Source: Pseudomonadota bacterium
GTDB lineage: Bacteria > Pseudomonadota > Gammaproteobacteria > Xanthomonadales > Wenzhouxiangellaceae
DNA: 64,000 bases
Assembly: GCA_013285445.1 (NCBI GenBank)
Contig: CP053448.1
Location: 2,356,001-2,420,000 of the forward strand
Direction of reading: 5' to 3'
Part shown: piece by piece, positions 26,123 through 36,634 of the stretch
Numbering within the stretch: the stretch's first letter is position 1
Layout: the number at the start of each line of letters is the position of its first letter
Notes under the pieces: generated by a model
Told to the model about the DNA's origin: nothing
Seen by the model: the letters and a program-made list of their open reading frames with translations, nothing else
Databases searched by the model: none
Translations under genes and position numbers: made by a program

Positions 26123-28011
26123 CGGGTGCACTCCAGTTGTCGCAGCGGCTCTCCGGACGGCCGACAATAATCGGGCCAGCCTCGCTGACGCCAGAACTCG
26201 ACCAGGCCTTTTGCTTTGGCCAGGCGCATGAAGTCCGGGTGTTCGCGGAAGGATTCGTCGAACGGCGACCAGATCATCATCAGCACGATCTGCCCCGACG
26301 GCGGCCTGGGCCGGAGCGCCTCCTCGATTGCCGCATCGTGCAGCCCCAGAAACAGCAGCAGGTTGGTCCAGTCCTTGTCCGGCATATCGGCCATTGCCGC
26401 ATCGAGTCGGCCGCGCAAGGCTGATCGCGTTTCCGGGTTGGCCATCGTCGGGGCTATTTCGCGGTAAATCGCGCGCGCTTGCTCGTCGATGCGCTCGTCG
26501 TCGTGTACCCAATCGTCGAAGGCGCTTTTCGCCACTTCCCCGAAGCCGTTCTCATTGAGCGCCAGTTTGAGCAGCCACGCGCTGGCCGGGCCGCGCCAGC
26601 CCAGCTGACGGGCCCGCCGAAGGCGTTGGTCAGCCGCCTCGAACCGACCGGCGATGACGTCGATGGCGCCCAGCCAGCCGTAGTGAATGCCGCTGAGCGG
26701 ATCGAGCTCGCGGGCGCGCTCGAAACAGTCGCGGGCCGCCTCGACATGCCCGGCCTCGAGCAGAGTCAGGCCTTTCCACATCCAGGTGTTGGCGTTGTTT
26801 GGATCCTCCTGCAGCGAGCGCTCGGCAAAACCCAGCGCATCGATGCGCCGCCCCGCGTCGGCGGCCAGCCGGGCGCTGACCGCCAGCGCGTTGGGCTCAT
26901 CGGCTATCCGGCTCAAAGCCTGGTCCGCAGCTTCCAGGGCGCGGGCGCTGGCGGCCTCCGTTGCAACCTCGGCCGAATATGACGGCAGGACGTATTCAGT
27001 GCCCGCCAGCACCGCCCAGGCTTCGGCAAACCCCGGGTCGAGCTCGACGGCGCGGCGCAGCAGCTCGCGCGCCGGCATCAGGCTGGCGCCGCGCTGGGCG
27101 AACAGCTGCCGCCCCCTCAGATAGAACTCGTAGGCCTGCAGGTTGTCGGTGGCCCGGCGAACGCGCACCGTGCGGATGCCCAGGGTATCGGCGAGGGCGT
27201 CGGCGATCGCCTGGGCGATCTGCTCCTGCAGCTCGAAGATGTCGGTCAGCTCGCGGTCGAAGCTGCCCGACCAGAGCTGGCGATCGCTGGCCGCCTCGAC
27301 CAGCTGGCCGGTAATTCGCACCTGGTCACCCTGGCGGCGCACCGAGCCGTCGACGACGTGGGCAATGCCCAGGCGACGGCCAATCTCGCGCACACCGACA
27401 GCTTCGTCCCTGAACGAAAACGACGAGGTTCGAGAGGCCACCTTCAGCCCCTCAACGCGAGACAGGACATTGAGGATTTCCTCGGCCATGCCCTCGGCCA
27501 GGAACGCGTTTTCGGCTTCCGGGCTCATGTTGGCAAACGGCAGCACGGCGACCGAGTGCGGATCGACCGGCCCAGGCGGGGCTGGCGGCAGTGGAGCAGG
27601 CGCGGGCGATGCGTTCGGCTCGGCCGTCGAGGGCACTTCCACGGGCAGCTCCGGCTGGACGCCTTCGGGCAGCACGAACTCGCGTATGGCCGACATGCCC
27701 AGCGCCAGCAGAATCAGCGCCAGGGTCAACTGGTCAAGACGACGACCCGTGCGCTTGTTCTCCGGATTGTCGCCATCCGGGCCCTGATCGAAGCGCAGCC
27801 CCCGCGGCGTCAATTCCAGCATCCAGGCCAGCGCCAGCACCGGCACAAGCGCGATCAACAGCCCGACAATCAGCGCGCGAATCGCTTCGTCGGGAAAGCC
27901 GAGGTAGGGGAACAGAAGATCGGCGATCGCGATCAGCAGCCACGACAGCGCCAGCCAGGCCAGGCCGGCGCGCAGCACGTTGCGGCGCTTGAGCTCCTCC
28001 CAGAAACTCAC
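26119..28011 (-). CDS. Membrane-anchored TolB-like/TPR protein (paralogue J)
   Basis: This is a 630-residue protein and the first gene of the tandem run. By alignment to its paralogues it starts at a GTG (VSFWEELKRRNVLRAGLAW); an ATG ten codons upstream is a weaker alternative. It has anchor helices, LELTPRGLRFDQGPDG, and a third helix at QLTLALILLALGM. The TolB-N-like domain has SVAVLPFANMSPEAENAFL, HVVDGSVRRQGDQVRITG and QLWSGSFDRELTDIFELQE. TPRs follow. The tail FWRQRGWPDYCRPSG...RQLECTR has both cysteine motifs. A Pro-rich linker sits before the TolB-like domain. Confidence 0.82.
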   Translation of the reverse strand: MSFWEELKRRNVLRAGLAWLALSWLLIAIADLLFPYLGFPDEAIRALIVGLLIALVPVLALAWMLELTPRGLRFDQGPDGDNPENKRTGRRLDQLTLALILLALGMSAIREFVLPEGVQPELPVEVPSTAEPNASPAPAPLPPAPPGPVDPHSVAVLPFANMSPEAENAFLAEGMAEEILNVLSRVEGLKVASRTSSFSFRDEAVGVREIGRRLGIAHVVDGSVRRQGDQVRITGQLVEAASDRQLWSGSFDRELTDIFELQEQIAQAIADALADTLGIRTVRVRRATDNLQAYEFYLRGRQLFAQRGASLMPARELLRRAVELDPGFAEAWAVLAGTEYVLPSYSAEVATEAASARALEAADQALSRIADEPNALAVSARLAADAGRRIDALGFAERSLQEDPNNANTWMWKGLTLLEAGHVEAARDCFERARELDPLSGIHYGWLGAIDVIAGRFEAADQRLRRARQLGWRGPASAWLLKLALNENGFGEVAKSAFDDWVHDDERIDEQARAIYREIAPTMANPETRSALRGRLDAAMADMPDKDWTNLLLFLGLHDAAIEEALRPRPPSGQIVLMMIWSPFDESFREHPDFMRLAKAKGLVEFWRQRGWPDYCRPSGEPLRQLECTR

Positions 28012-28421
28012 CACGAAACACTCGGAGAAACCGCTGAGCATCCCGCCGATCTGCGGATTGCGCGGCCCCACATGGACGCGTTACGCGCTGCGCCGGTATT
28101 CCCCGAGAGGTACCGAGAATTCGCCATCAGATTGTGTTTCCCTTTCGCGCTGTCCGCAGATCAGCGAAACAGCCCGAACCAGGCTGTGGCCGAATTCACA
28201 GAATACTTGATTGACCTCAACTTTTACAGCGTCACAGCACATGGCCCGCGATCGCGAAACCACCAGAAACTGCCGGCTCATTCGCTATAGCCAGCACCCG
28301 GGATCCGACATCTGTGGCCCCGGCGCTGCTTATGGCAACCAGCGTCAGGGGTGGAGCAGATCTGGCTGATGCCTGTAGCCGGCAAGCCCGACAGGGCTCT
28401 GCGGTGGAAGGGCCGGCTGCA
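28012..28421. other. Intergenic region upstream of the paralogue array
   Basis: No convincing gene is seen in these 410 bases. The part near 28200-28250 is AT-richer and could hold the promoter of the leftward paralogue run, but no clear -35/-10 pair was found. A short stem (AGCCC-TGTC-GGGCT) near 28390-28403 lies just downstream of the nadE stop and may help end nadE transcription; it lacks a U-tract. Confidence 0.4.
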
Positions 28422-30041
28422 TCAACCGCTGTCGCGCCAGCCCGAGGTAATGGGGTAACGCCGGTCGCGTCCGAAAGCCTTGCGTGTGATGCGCGGCCCA
28501 GGGGCGCCCTGGCGGCGCTTGAACTCGGCCGCTAGCACCATCCCGGCGACCCGCCGCACCACCGCCTCGTCGGCGTCGGCCGCGGCGATCTCGGCGATCG
28601 ACTGGTCCTGCTCGACGTAGCGCGTAATGATGTCGTCGAGCACGTCATAGGGCGGCAGCTTGTCCTGGTCGGTCTGGCCCGGCGCCAGTTCGGCCGAGGG
28701 CGGGCGATCGATCACGCCCCGCGGTATGGCCTCGGAGACGGTGTTGCGCCACCCGGCCAGTTCGTAGACCACGGTCTTGAGGACATCCTTGAGCGGGCTG
28801 TAGCCGCCGCACATGTCTCCGTAGATGGTGGAATAGCCCGTCGCCAGTTCACTCTTGTTACCGGTCGCAAGCGGCAGGTGCCCGAACTTGTTCGACAGCG
28901 CCATGATGATATTGCCGCGGGCGCGAGCCTGGAGATTTTCCTCGGTAAAGTTCTCCCGGGTGTCGGCGAACACTTCGGCCAGCTGCTTGAGCTGGGCCTG
29001 GTAGATCGGCTCGATGGAAATATTCTCAAAGCGCAGACCCATAAGCTCGATCTGCTCGCTGGCCAGAATTAGTGACAGCTCGGAGGTATGTCTGGAGGGC
29101 ATCATCACGGCCAGCACCTGTCCAGGGCCCAGGGCATCAGCGGCCAGTGCCGCGGTCAAAGCCGAATCGACCCCGCCAGACAGGCCCAGCACCACCGATT
29201 CGAAGCCGTTCTTGAGGGCGTAATCGCGAAGACCGCGCTTGAGCACTTCCCAGATCACCGGCAGACGCGCGGTTTCACCTGTCGGCCAGTGACGGTAGTC
29301 CAGGCGCCCGGTAGCGGCGTTGAAATCCAGGCAGAGCAGCGCCTCGTCGCACAAGGGCGCCGGTTCGGAGAGCTTGCCGTGGCCGTCAACGGCCAGGGAA
29401 TGCCCGTCAAAGACCAGGTCATCCTGCCCGCCAACGCAGTTGAGATAAATCAGCGGCAGTCCCGTCTCGTCGTGGCGTTGGGCCAGAATGCGGGCGCGAT
29501 CCCGGTGCTTGCCATCATAGAACGGCGAGGCATTGGCCGATATGATGATCTGCGCGCCAGCCTCGCACGCCGCCGCCGCGGCCTCCGGCGTCCAGGTGTC
29601 CTCGCAGATGATCACGCCGGCCTTGACGCCGCCGACCTCGATTACGAGGGGACTGTCACCCGGAACGAAATAACGTCGCTCGTCAAATACCGCATAGTTG
29701 GGCAGATCCCACTTGTCATAGCTGTCCAGGATCCTGCCGTCACGCAACCATGAGACCGAGTTGAAGCGTTTTTCGGCATCAGCACGGGGGTGGCCGACGA
29801 TCACATCAATGCCACGGACCGCTGCGGCGATCTCGGCCAGAGCGGCGTCGCTGGCCTTCATGAAACCGGGGCGCAGCACCAGGTCTTCGGGCGGGTAGCC
29901 GGTCAGCGCCAGCTCGGGAAACACCACCAGATCAGCCCTGAGTTCGTCGCGAGCGCGAGCAACGCGCGCGAGAATCCGGTCCCGGTTACCGGTGATATGG
30001 CCGACCCGGAAGTCGTCCTGGGCGAGTGCAATTCGGAGCAT
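28422..30041 (-). CDS. nadE: Glutamine-dependent NAD+ synthetase
   Basis: This 539-residue two-domain enzyme makes NAD+ from deamido-NAD+, ATP and glutamine, the last step of NAD synthesis in the cytosol. The N-terminal nitrilase-type glutaminase has the triad Glu43 (FPELALTGYP), Lys110 (YDKWDLPNY) and Cys146 (VIICEDTW). The C-terminal synthetase has the PP-loop SGGVDS at 288-293 and ends in KRRQGAPGPRITRKAFGRDR. The length is normal for the bacterial long form. The ATG at 30041 follows a short intergenic inverted repeat after sucD. The frame stays open upstream through sucD, but that is a shadow. Confidence 0.96.
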   Translation of the reverse strand: MLRIALAQDDFRVGHITGNRDRILARVARARDELRADLVVFPELALTGYPPEDLVLRPGFMKASDAALAEIAAAVRGIDVIVGHPRADAEKRFNSVSWLRDGRILDSYDKWDLPNYAVFDERRYFVPGDSPLVIEVGGVKAGVIICEDTWTPEAAAAACEAGAQIIISANASPFYDGKHRDRARILAQRHDETGLPLIYLNCVGGQDDLVFDGHSLAVDGHGKLSEPAPLCDEALLCLDFNAATGRLDYRHWPTGETARLPVIWEVLKRGLRDYALKNGFESVVLGLSGGVDSALTAALAADALGPGQVLAVMMPSRHTSELSLILASEQIELMGLRFENISIEPIYQAQLKQLAEVFADTRENFTEENLQARARGNIIMALSNKFGHLPLATGNKSELATGYSTIYGDMCGGYSPLKDVLKTVVYELAGWRNTVSEAIPRGVIDRPPSAELAPGQTDQDKLPPYDVLDDIITRYVEQDQSIAEIAAADADEAVVRRVAGMVLAAEFKRRQGAPGPRITRKAFGRDRRYPITSGWRDSG

Positions 30042-30042
30042 T

Positions 30043-30132
30043 ACGGTTTCCGGTTTACGGTTTCCGGTTTTCGGGTGCTGACAGGCACGAACGCCCGAAT
30101 TCTGAACCCGTAAACCGTAAACCGGAAACCGT
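30043..30132. repeat. Inverted repeat between sucD and nadE
   Basis: A 21-base arm at 30043-30063 (ACGGTTTCCGG then TTTACGGTTT) is repeated as its exact reverse complement at 30112-30132, with about 48 bases between. The arms are themselves built of a CGGTTTCCGGTTTA-type short repeat. No U-tract follows, so a classical terminator is unlikely. A mobile or REP-like hairpin element, or an mRNA-stabilising stem, is more plausible. Confidence 0.75.
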
Positions 30133-30139
30133 CCACCTT

Positions 30140-31012
<873 letters not shown>

Positions 31013-31023
31013 TGCTGATTCCT

Positions 31024-32187
<1,164 letters not shown>

Positions 32188-32521
32188 GCGTCAACAATCC
32201 GTTTGGTTGGTTTTCGAATGGCATCGTGCCAGACGGGGGATTCTATCACCGCCAGCAGGACAAACCCGTGCATTGTTGCAGTACCCGGCGCTGCACGCCA
32301 GGAATGCCACGCTCGACGGTTCGGTGCCCGAACAAGACCAGAAAGGGCCTTGTTTCGGAATCGCCTATACTTCCGATGCATGCTGAGCCGGGCGTGTGGG
32401 GTCGAGTGGCGCGGGTGTCTCAAGCAGCCGAGTCCCCGCACGGTGAGTCATTTGCGCCGCGCGGCTATTTGCAGGCATTATTCAGGCAGGCACCGAACAC
32501 CCGGGCACACTGGAGGGCGAT
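32188..32521. other. Divergent intergenic region between sucC and pilS
   Basis: No gene is supported in these 334 bases. They must hold the promoters for leftward sucCD and rightward pilSR. A TATACT box lies at about 32368-32373 reading rightward, but without a convincing -35 at 17 bases. A GGAGGGCGAT site at the right end fixes the TTG start of pilS. Confidence 0.4.
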
Positions 32522-34178
32522 TTGAAGGTATTTGGTACACTGGTCGCCGACGAGGAGATCGTACACCGGGCACTTTACTACCTCAACGGTTTCCGCGTGC
32601 TCATCGCCGCCATTGCGCTGTATACCGTGTTCAGCGCATTGCCCGATCAGATCACTCCGGCCTACAGGGCCTTCCTGTCACAGACCGCCTCCCTGACCTA
32701 TGCCGGGGCGACTGTTGCCTTTTTTGTGCTGCACCTGCGCCGGATGATCGCGGTCGCCGAGCTGGCTTCGTTCTCCCTGGCCACCGACCTGATTTTGGTC
32801 GGTCTGTTGCTGCATGCCTTTGGTGCCTTTGCCAGTGCTGTCGTGGTACTGCTGCTGTTTACCGTTTGCATCGCGGGACTGATCCTGGATCTGCGCACCA
32901 CGCTGCTGTTCGCCTCCCTTGCAAGCATCGGGCTGCTGGCCGACGCCTGGCTGACCAGTCGCGGCTCACCGGAAACCCCTGTGCTTTTTCAGGCTGCACT
33001 GTATGGCGTCGCGGCCTTCGCGGTTGCTGTCGGTGCCTCGCTGATTGGCAAATGGGGCCGGGAATACAAGCTGCTGGCCGAGCGCCGGGGTCTGGACCTC
33101 GCCAACCTCGGTCATATCAACGAACTGATCATTCACCGCCTGCGCTCGGGAGTGCTCGTCGTCGATGCCGACTATCGTATCCGCCTGATCAATGAAACAG
33201 CCTGGTATCTGCTGGGCAATCCGCCGGTGCGAGAGCGCAATCTGCGAGTCATATCGCCGACTTTGGCAGAGCGCCTCAGGATCTGGCGAAAAACCGGCAA
33301 GGCCGCCGAAGAGGGGCTGCTGCTGCAGGCTACTCAGTCAGCGGTGGTCCCACGCATGATGGCCATGCCAGGCGACAACGACAGCAAGACCACGCTGATC
33401 TTTCTGGAGGACACCTCTGTGGTCAACCGGCGCGCTCGCGATCTTGCGCAGGCATCGCTCGCGCGACTCTCGGCCAGCATCGCCCACGAAATCCGAAACC
33501 CGCTCGGCGCATTGAGCCATGCAGCCCAGCTGCTTCAGGAATCGGACGAGCTGAGCAACGCTGACCGCAAGCTGGTCAAGATGATGCTCAATCACACCGC
33601 ACGAATGAACGATATCGTCGAGAACGTCCTCAAGCTGTCGCGACGCGAGCGGGCGCGCATCGAGTCGGTCAATCTGATCAGCTGGATCCGCAAGCTCGCT
33701 GCCGACTTCAGGCGGTATCATAAGCTCGACGCCGATCGCGTGCGGCTCGAAATACCCTCGGCCGGGATCATGGTTCTGATCGATTCCGGTCAGCTCACCC
33801 AGGCGGTATGGAACCTGATGGAAAACGCGCTCAAGCACGCCTCCACTGACGGCGGGCCCGTTGTTATCACCCTGCGGGTCAGTCCGATTCGCGGACACCG
33901 TGAAATCGCGCTCGATATCATCGATAATGGGCCCGGAATACCCTTGGAAAAGCGCACGCAGGTATTCGAACCGTTCTTCACCACCCACAAGCAGGGCTTC
34001 GGGGCTCGGACTCTACCTGGCCCGCCAGTTGTGCGACGCAAACCAGGCACCGCTTGAGTATGTTCAGATCCCCAAAGCCGGCGCCTGCTTTCGCATCCTG
34101 CTGCGGCGCCCAGACTCGGACGACCAGGCAGCCCGGTCCGGCAAGTCGTCCGAGACCAGCGCCGAGACCGAGTCCTGA
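32522..34178 (+). pseudogene. pilS: PilS-type sensor histidine kinase, frameshifted near the 3' end
   Basis: This is a PilS-like kinase: six N-terminal membrane helices (to about residue 180), a PAS-like region (GVLVVDADYRIRLINETAW), a dimerisation box with phospho-acceptor His322 (SIAHEIRNPLGALSHAAQL), an N box (MENALKH) and a D box (DNGPGIP). In the G2/ATP-lid region an extra T in GGCTTCGGGG (33998-33999) shifts the frame. The expected QGSGLGLYLAR becomes QGFGARTLPG and a stop comes at 34057. Dropping one T restores GSGLGLYLAR and a normal end at 34178. A real mutation and a sequence error cannot be told apart here. It starts at TTG with a GGAGGG site and precedes pilR. Confidence 0.85.
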
Positions 34179-34198
34179 ACCGGATCAGAGAGGAAAGA

Positions 34199-35647
34199 AT
34201 GGCTGAAATGCGCGCACTGGTAGTCGACGACGAGCCTGATCTGCGTGAACTGCTCGATATGACGCTCAGCCGCATGGGGCTGGACGTTGATACCGCCGAG
34301 GATCTCGCCGCCGCGAGGCGGCTGCTGTCCAGTGGCGTCAGCTACGCATTCTGCCTGACCGACATGCGCTTGCCTGACGGCAACGGCCTGACCCTGATCA
34401 AGGAGATCAGCCGCGATTTTCCCTACCTGCCGGTGGCCATGATCACCGCCTACGGCAAGGTCGAAGACGCAGTCACGGCGCTCAAATACGGCGCATTCGA
34501 TTTCGTATCCAAGCCGGTCGACCTCGAAGTGCTGCGTAACATGGTGCGCACGGCGCTGAAGCTGCGCCAGGACGATGCCGAGAAGTCGGACGCCGAAGCC
34601 GAAACCGAAGCCGAGCCTGAGGAGACCAAAGCAAAGCGGCAGGCAGAGCCGGCGCCCCAAGCGCGCCCGGACCAGCCTGTCAGCGCGGGCAACACGCTGC
34701 TGCTGCAGCGTCTGGTCGGACGCTCGACCACCATGGATCGTGTTCGCCAGACCATATCCAAGCTGTCACGCAGCCAGGCGCCGGTGCTGATCAGCGGCGA
34801 ATCGGGCACCGGCAAGGAGCTTGCAGCCCGTCTGATTCACGACCTGGGTCCGCGCGCCGAGGAACCGTTCGTGGCCGTGAACTGCGGCGCGATTCCTTCC
34901 GAGCTGATGGAAAGCGAGTTCTTCGGGCATGTCAAAGGCAGTTTCACCGGCGCCGATGCCGACAAGGAGGGCCTGTTTCAGGCAGCCAATGGCGGCACGC
35001 TGTTTCTCGACGAAGTCGCCGACTTGCCACTCAACATGCAGGTCAAGCTGTTGCGGGTCATCCAGGAAAAAACGGTTCGTCCAATTGGCGGGCGTGCCGA
35101 GACCCGGATCGACGTGCGCATTCTCTCGGCCACGCACAAGACACTCAAGCCGCTGGTTGAGACGGGCGATTTCCGCAACGACCTGTACTATCGGCTCAAT
35201 GTCATCGAACTGCCGATGCCGGCGCTGCGCGAGCGGCGCGGCGACATCCGACTGCTTGCCGAACACTTTCTTGGCGTGATCGGTGAACAATGGGGCGAGC
35301 CAGCCCGCAAGCTCAGTACGGCGGCCATGGATGTACTGCAGAATCACCATTTCTCGGGCAACGTGCGCGAACTGGTCAACATTCTCCAGCGTGCGGTGAC
35401 CTTGTGCGAAGGTGACGAAATCAGCGTCGAAGACCTCAACCTCGAGCAGTCGGCGCTGGCCGACAACCGCATCGACGTCTCCCCGCCCCAGGATCGCAGC
35501 CTGGATGACTACATGGAAGACATCGAAAAGCGCATTCTGGAAAAGGCATTGATCGAGGCCAAGTACAACAAGACCGAAGCCGCGCGCCAGCTCGGAATCT
35601 CGTTTCGGTCGCTGCGCTACAAGCTCAAGAAATACGACATCGACTGA
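34199..35647 (+). CDS. pilR: PilR-type sigma-54 response regulator
   Basis: This 482-residue NtrC-family activator has a receiver domain with phospho-site Asp55 (LTDMRLPDG). The AAA+ domain has Walker A GESGTGKE near residue 200 and the sigma-54-contacting loop as GSFTGA at 247-252, with LFLDEVADLP after it. The C-terminal Fis-type helix-turn-helix is NKTEAARQLGISFRSLRYKL. Pairing with a six-helix kinase identifies it as PilR, activator of type IV pilin genes in relatives. The GSFTGA variant (Ser for Ala) is seen in PilR proteins. The kinase partner upstream is frameshifted. Confidence 0.93.
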   Translation: MAEMRALVVDDEPDLRELLDMTLSRMGLDVDTAEDLAAARRLLSSGVSYAFCLTDMRLPDGNGLTLIKEISRDFPYLPVAMITAYGKVEDAVTALKYGAFDFVSKPVDLEVLRNMVRTALKLRQDDAEKSDAEAETEAEPEETKAKRQAEPAPQARPDQPVSAGNTLLLQRLVGRSTTMDRVRQTISKLSRSQAPVLISGESGTGKELAARLIHDLGPRAEEPFVAVNCGAIPSELMESEFFGHVKGSFTGADADKEGLFQAANGGTLFLDEVADLPLNMQVKLLRVIQEKTVRPIGGRAETRIDVRILSATHKTLKPLVETGDFRNDLYYRLNVIELPMPALRERRGDIRLLAEHFLGVIGEQWGEPARKLSTAAMDVLQNHHFSGNVRELVNILQRAVTLCEGDEISVEDLNLEQSALADNRIDVSPPQDRSLDDYMEDIEKRILEKALIEAKYNKTEAARQLGISFRSLRYKLKKYDID

Positions 35648-36634
35648 GTGCCCGGCATGACCCCATCGAAACAGCATGAGGCCTTTCGTGCCGACGTCAT
35701 TGAGGGGCTGTCGGCGACGCCCAGGACCATCCCCTGCAAGTATCTCTACGACGCGCGCGGCTCGGAGCTGTTCGAGGTCATCTGCCGTACCGACGATTAC
35801 TACGTCACGCGCGCCGACCTGGCGCTGCATGAACGGCATCTTCCGGCCATGGCGCAGTTGATCGGCCCGTGCGCGCATATCATCGAATTCGGTTCGGGCG
35901 CCGGCCTAAAGACGCGCAAGCTGCTGGCCAGCCTCGAGACAGTGCGCGCCTATACGCCAATCGAAATCTCGGCCGCCGCTCTGGCCGCCTCGTCGCGGGA
36001 ACTGGAGGCCGGATTTCCCGATATCCCGATTCACCCGGTTCAGGCCGACTATACCCGCCCGATTCCCGAGGATGCCGTTCGCCTCGATCCCCCGCCACGC
36101 AAACGGGTTGTGTACTACCCAGGTTCGACGATCAGCAATTTCGAGCACGACGAAGCGGTCGCATTTCTGACCCGTATGGCCCGCATCGCTGGCGAACGTG
36201 GCGCGATCCTGATCGGGGTCGACCTGATCAAGTCACCGCAGCGCTTGCGCGCTGCCTACGACGACAGGCAAGGCGTGACCGCGGCATTCAACCTCAACCT
36301 GCTGCACCGCCTGCGCCGCGACCTTGACGCAGACCTGGATGTCGACGCGTTTGCGCATGAGGCCCGCTTCAACGAGCCGCTCGAACGGATCGAAATGCAT
36401 CTTGTCGCCCGGCGTGCTACCTGCATCGCCATCGACGAACGGGAATTCAGGTTCGCGCCCGGCGACAGCATTCATACCGAAAGCAGCCACAAGTACTCCG
36501 TCGAGTCCTTTCAGCGACTGGCAGCGCGCGCGGGACTGGAATCCGGCCAGGTCTGGAAGGATCCCGAAGGCCTGTTCAGCATGCACTGGCTCATTCCGGC
36601 GGCGGCAGCGGCTCGACGCCACGCCCGCTCCTGA
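35648..36634 (+). CDS. egtD: L-histidine N-alpha-methyltransferase (EgtD-like)
   Basis: This 328-residue SAM-dependent enzyme trimethylates histidine to hercynine, the first step of ergothioneine synthesis. Visible features are IPCKYLYDARGSELFEVICR at the start, the SAM site IIEFGSGAGLKTRKLL, VVYYPGSTISNFEHDEA, GVDLIKSPQRLRAAYDD, and the histidine-site region FAPGDSIHTESSHKYS. The length is normal (about 320). GTG at 35648 or ATG at 35657 could be the start; both follow the pilR stop directly. The sulfoxide synthase gene egtB, its usual partner, is not in this window. The 3' end overlaps the convergent hemY by 44 bases. Confidence 0.9.
   Translation: MPGMTPSKQHEAFRADVIEGLSATPRTIPCKYLYDARGSELFEVICRTDDYYVTRADLALHERHLPAMAQLIGPCAHIIEFGSGAGLKTRKLLASLETVRAYTPIEISAAALAASSRELEAGFPDIPIHPVQADYTRPIPEDAVRLDPPPRKRVVYYPGSTISNFEHDEAVAFLTRMARIAGERGAILIGVDLIKSPQRLRAAYDDRQGVTAAFNLNLLHRLRRDLDADLDVDAFAHEARFNEPLERIEMHLVARRATCIAIDEREFRFAPGDSIHTESSHKYSVESFQRLAARAGLESGQVWKDPEGLFSMHWLIPAAAAARRHARS

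Noticed and set aside
8155..28011. Adenylate/guanylate cyclase function for the TPR paralogues
   Set aside because: No class III cyclase catalytic domain is present in any copy; only the anchor, TolB-like, TPR or propeller parts are seen.
28081..28281. A 66-codon leftward frame upstream of the paralogue array
   Set aside because: It has no ribosome-binding site, no family resemblance and unusual cysteine-rich composition; it is treated as non-coding.
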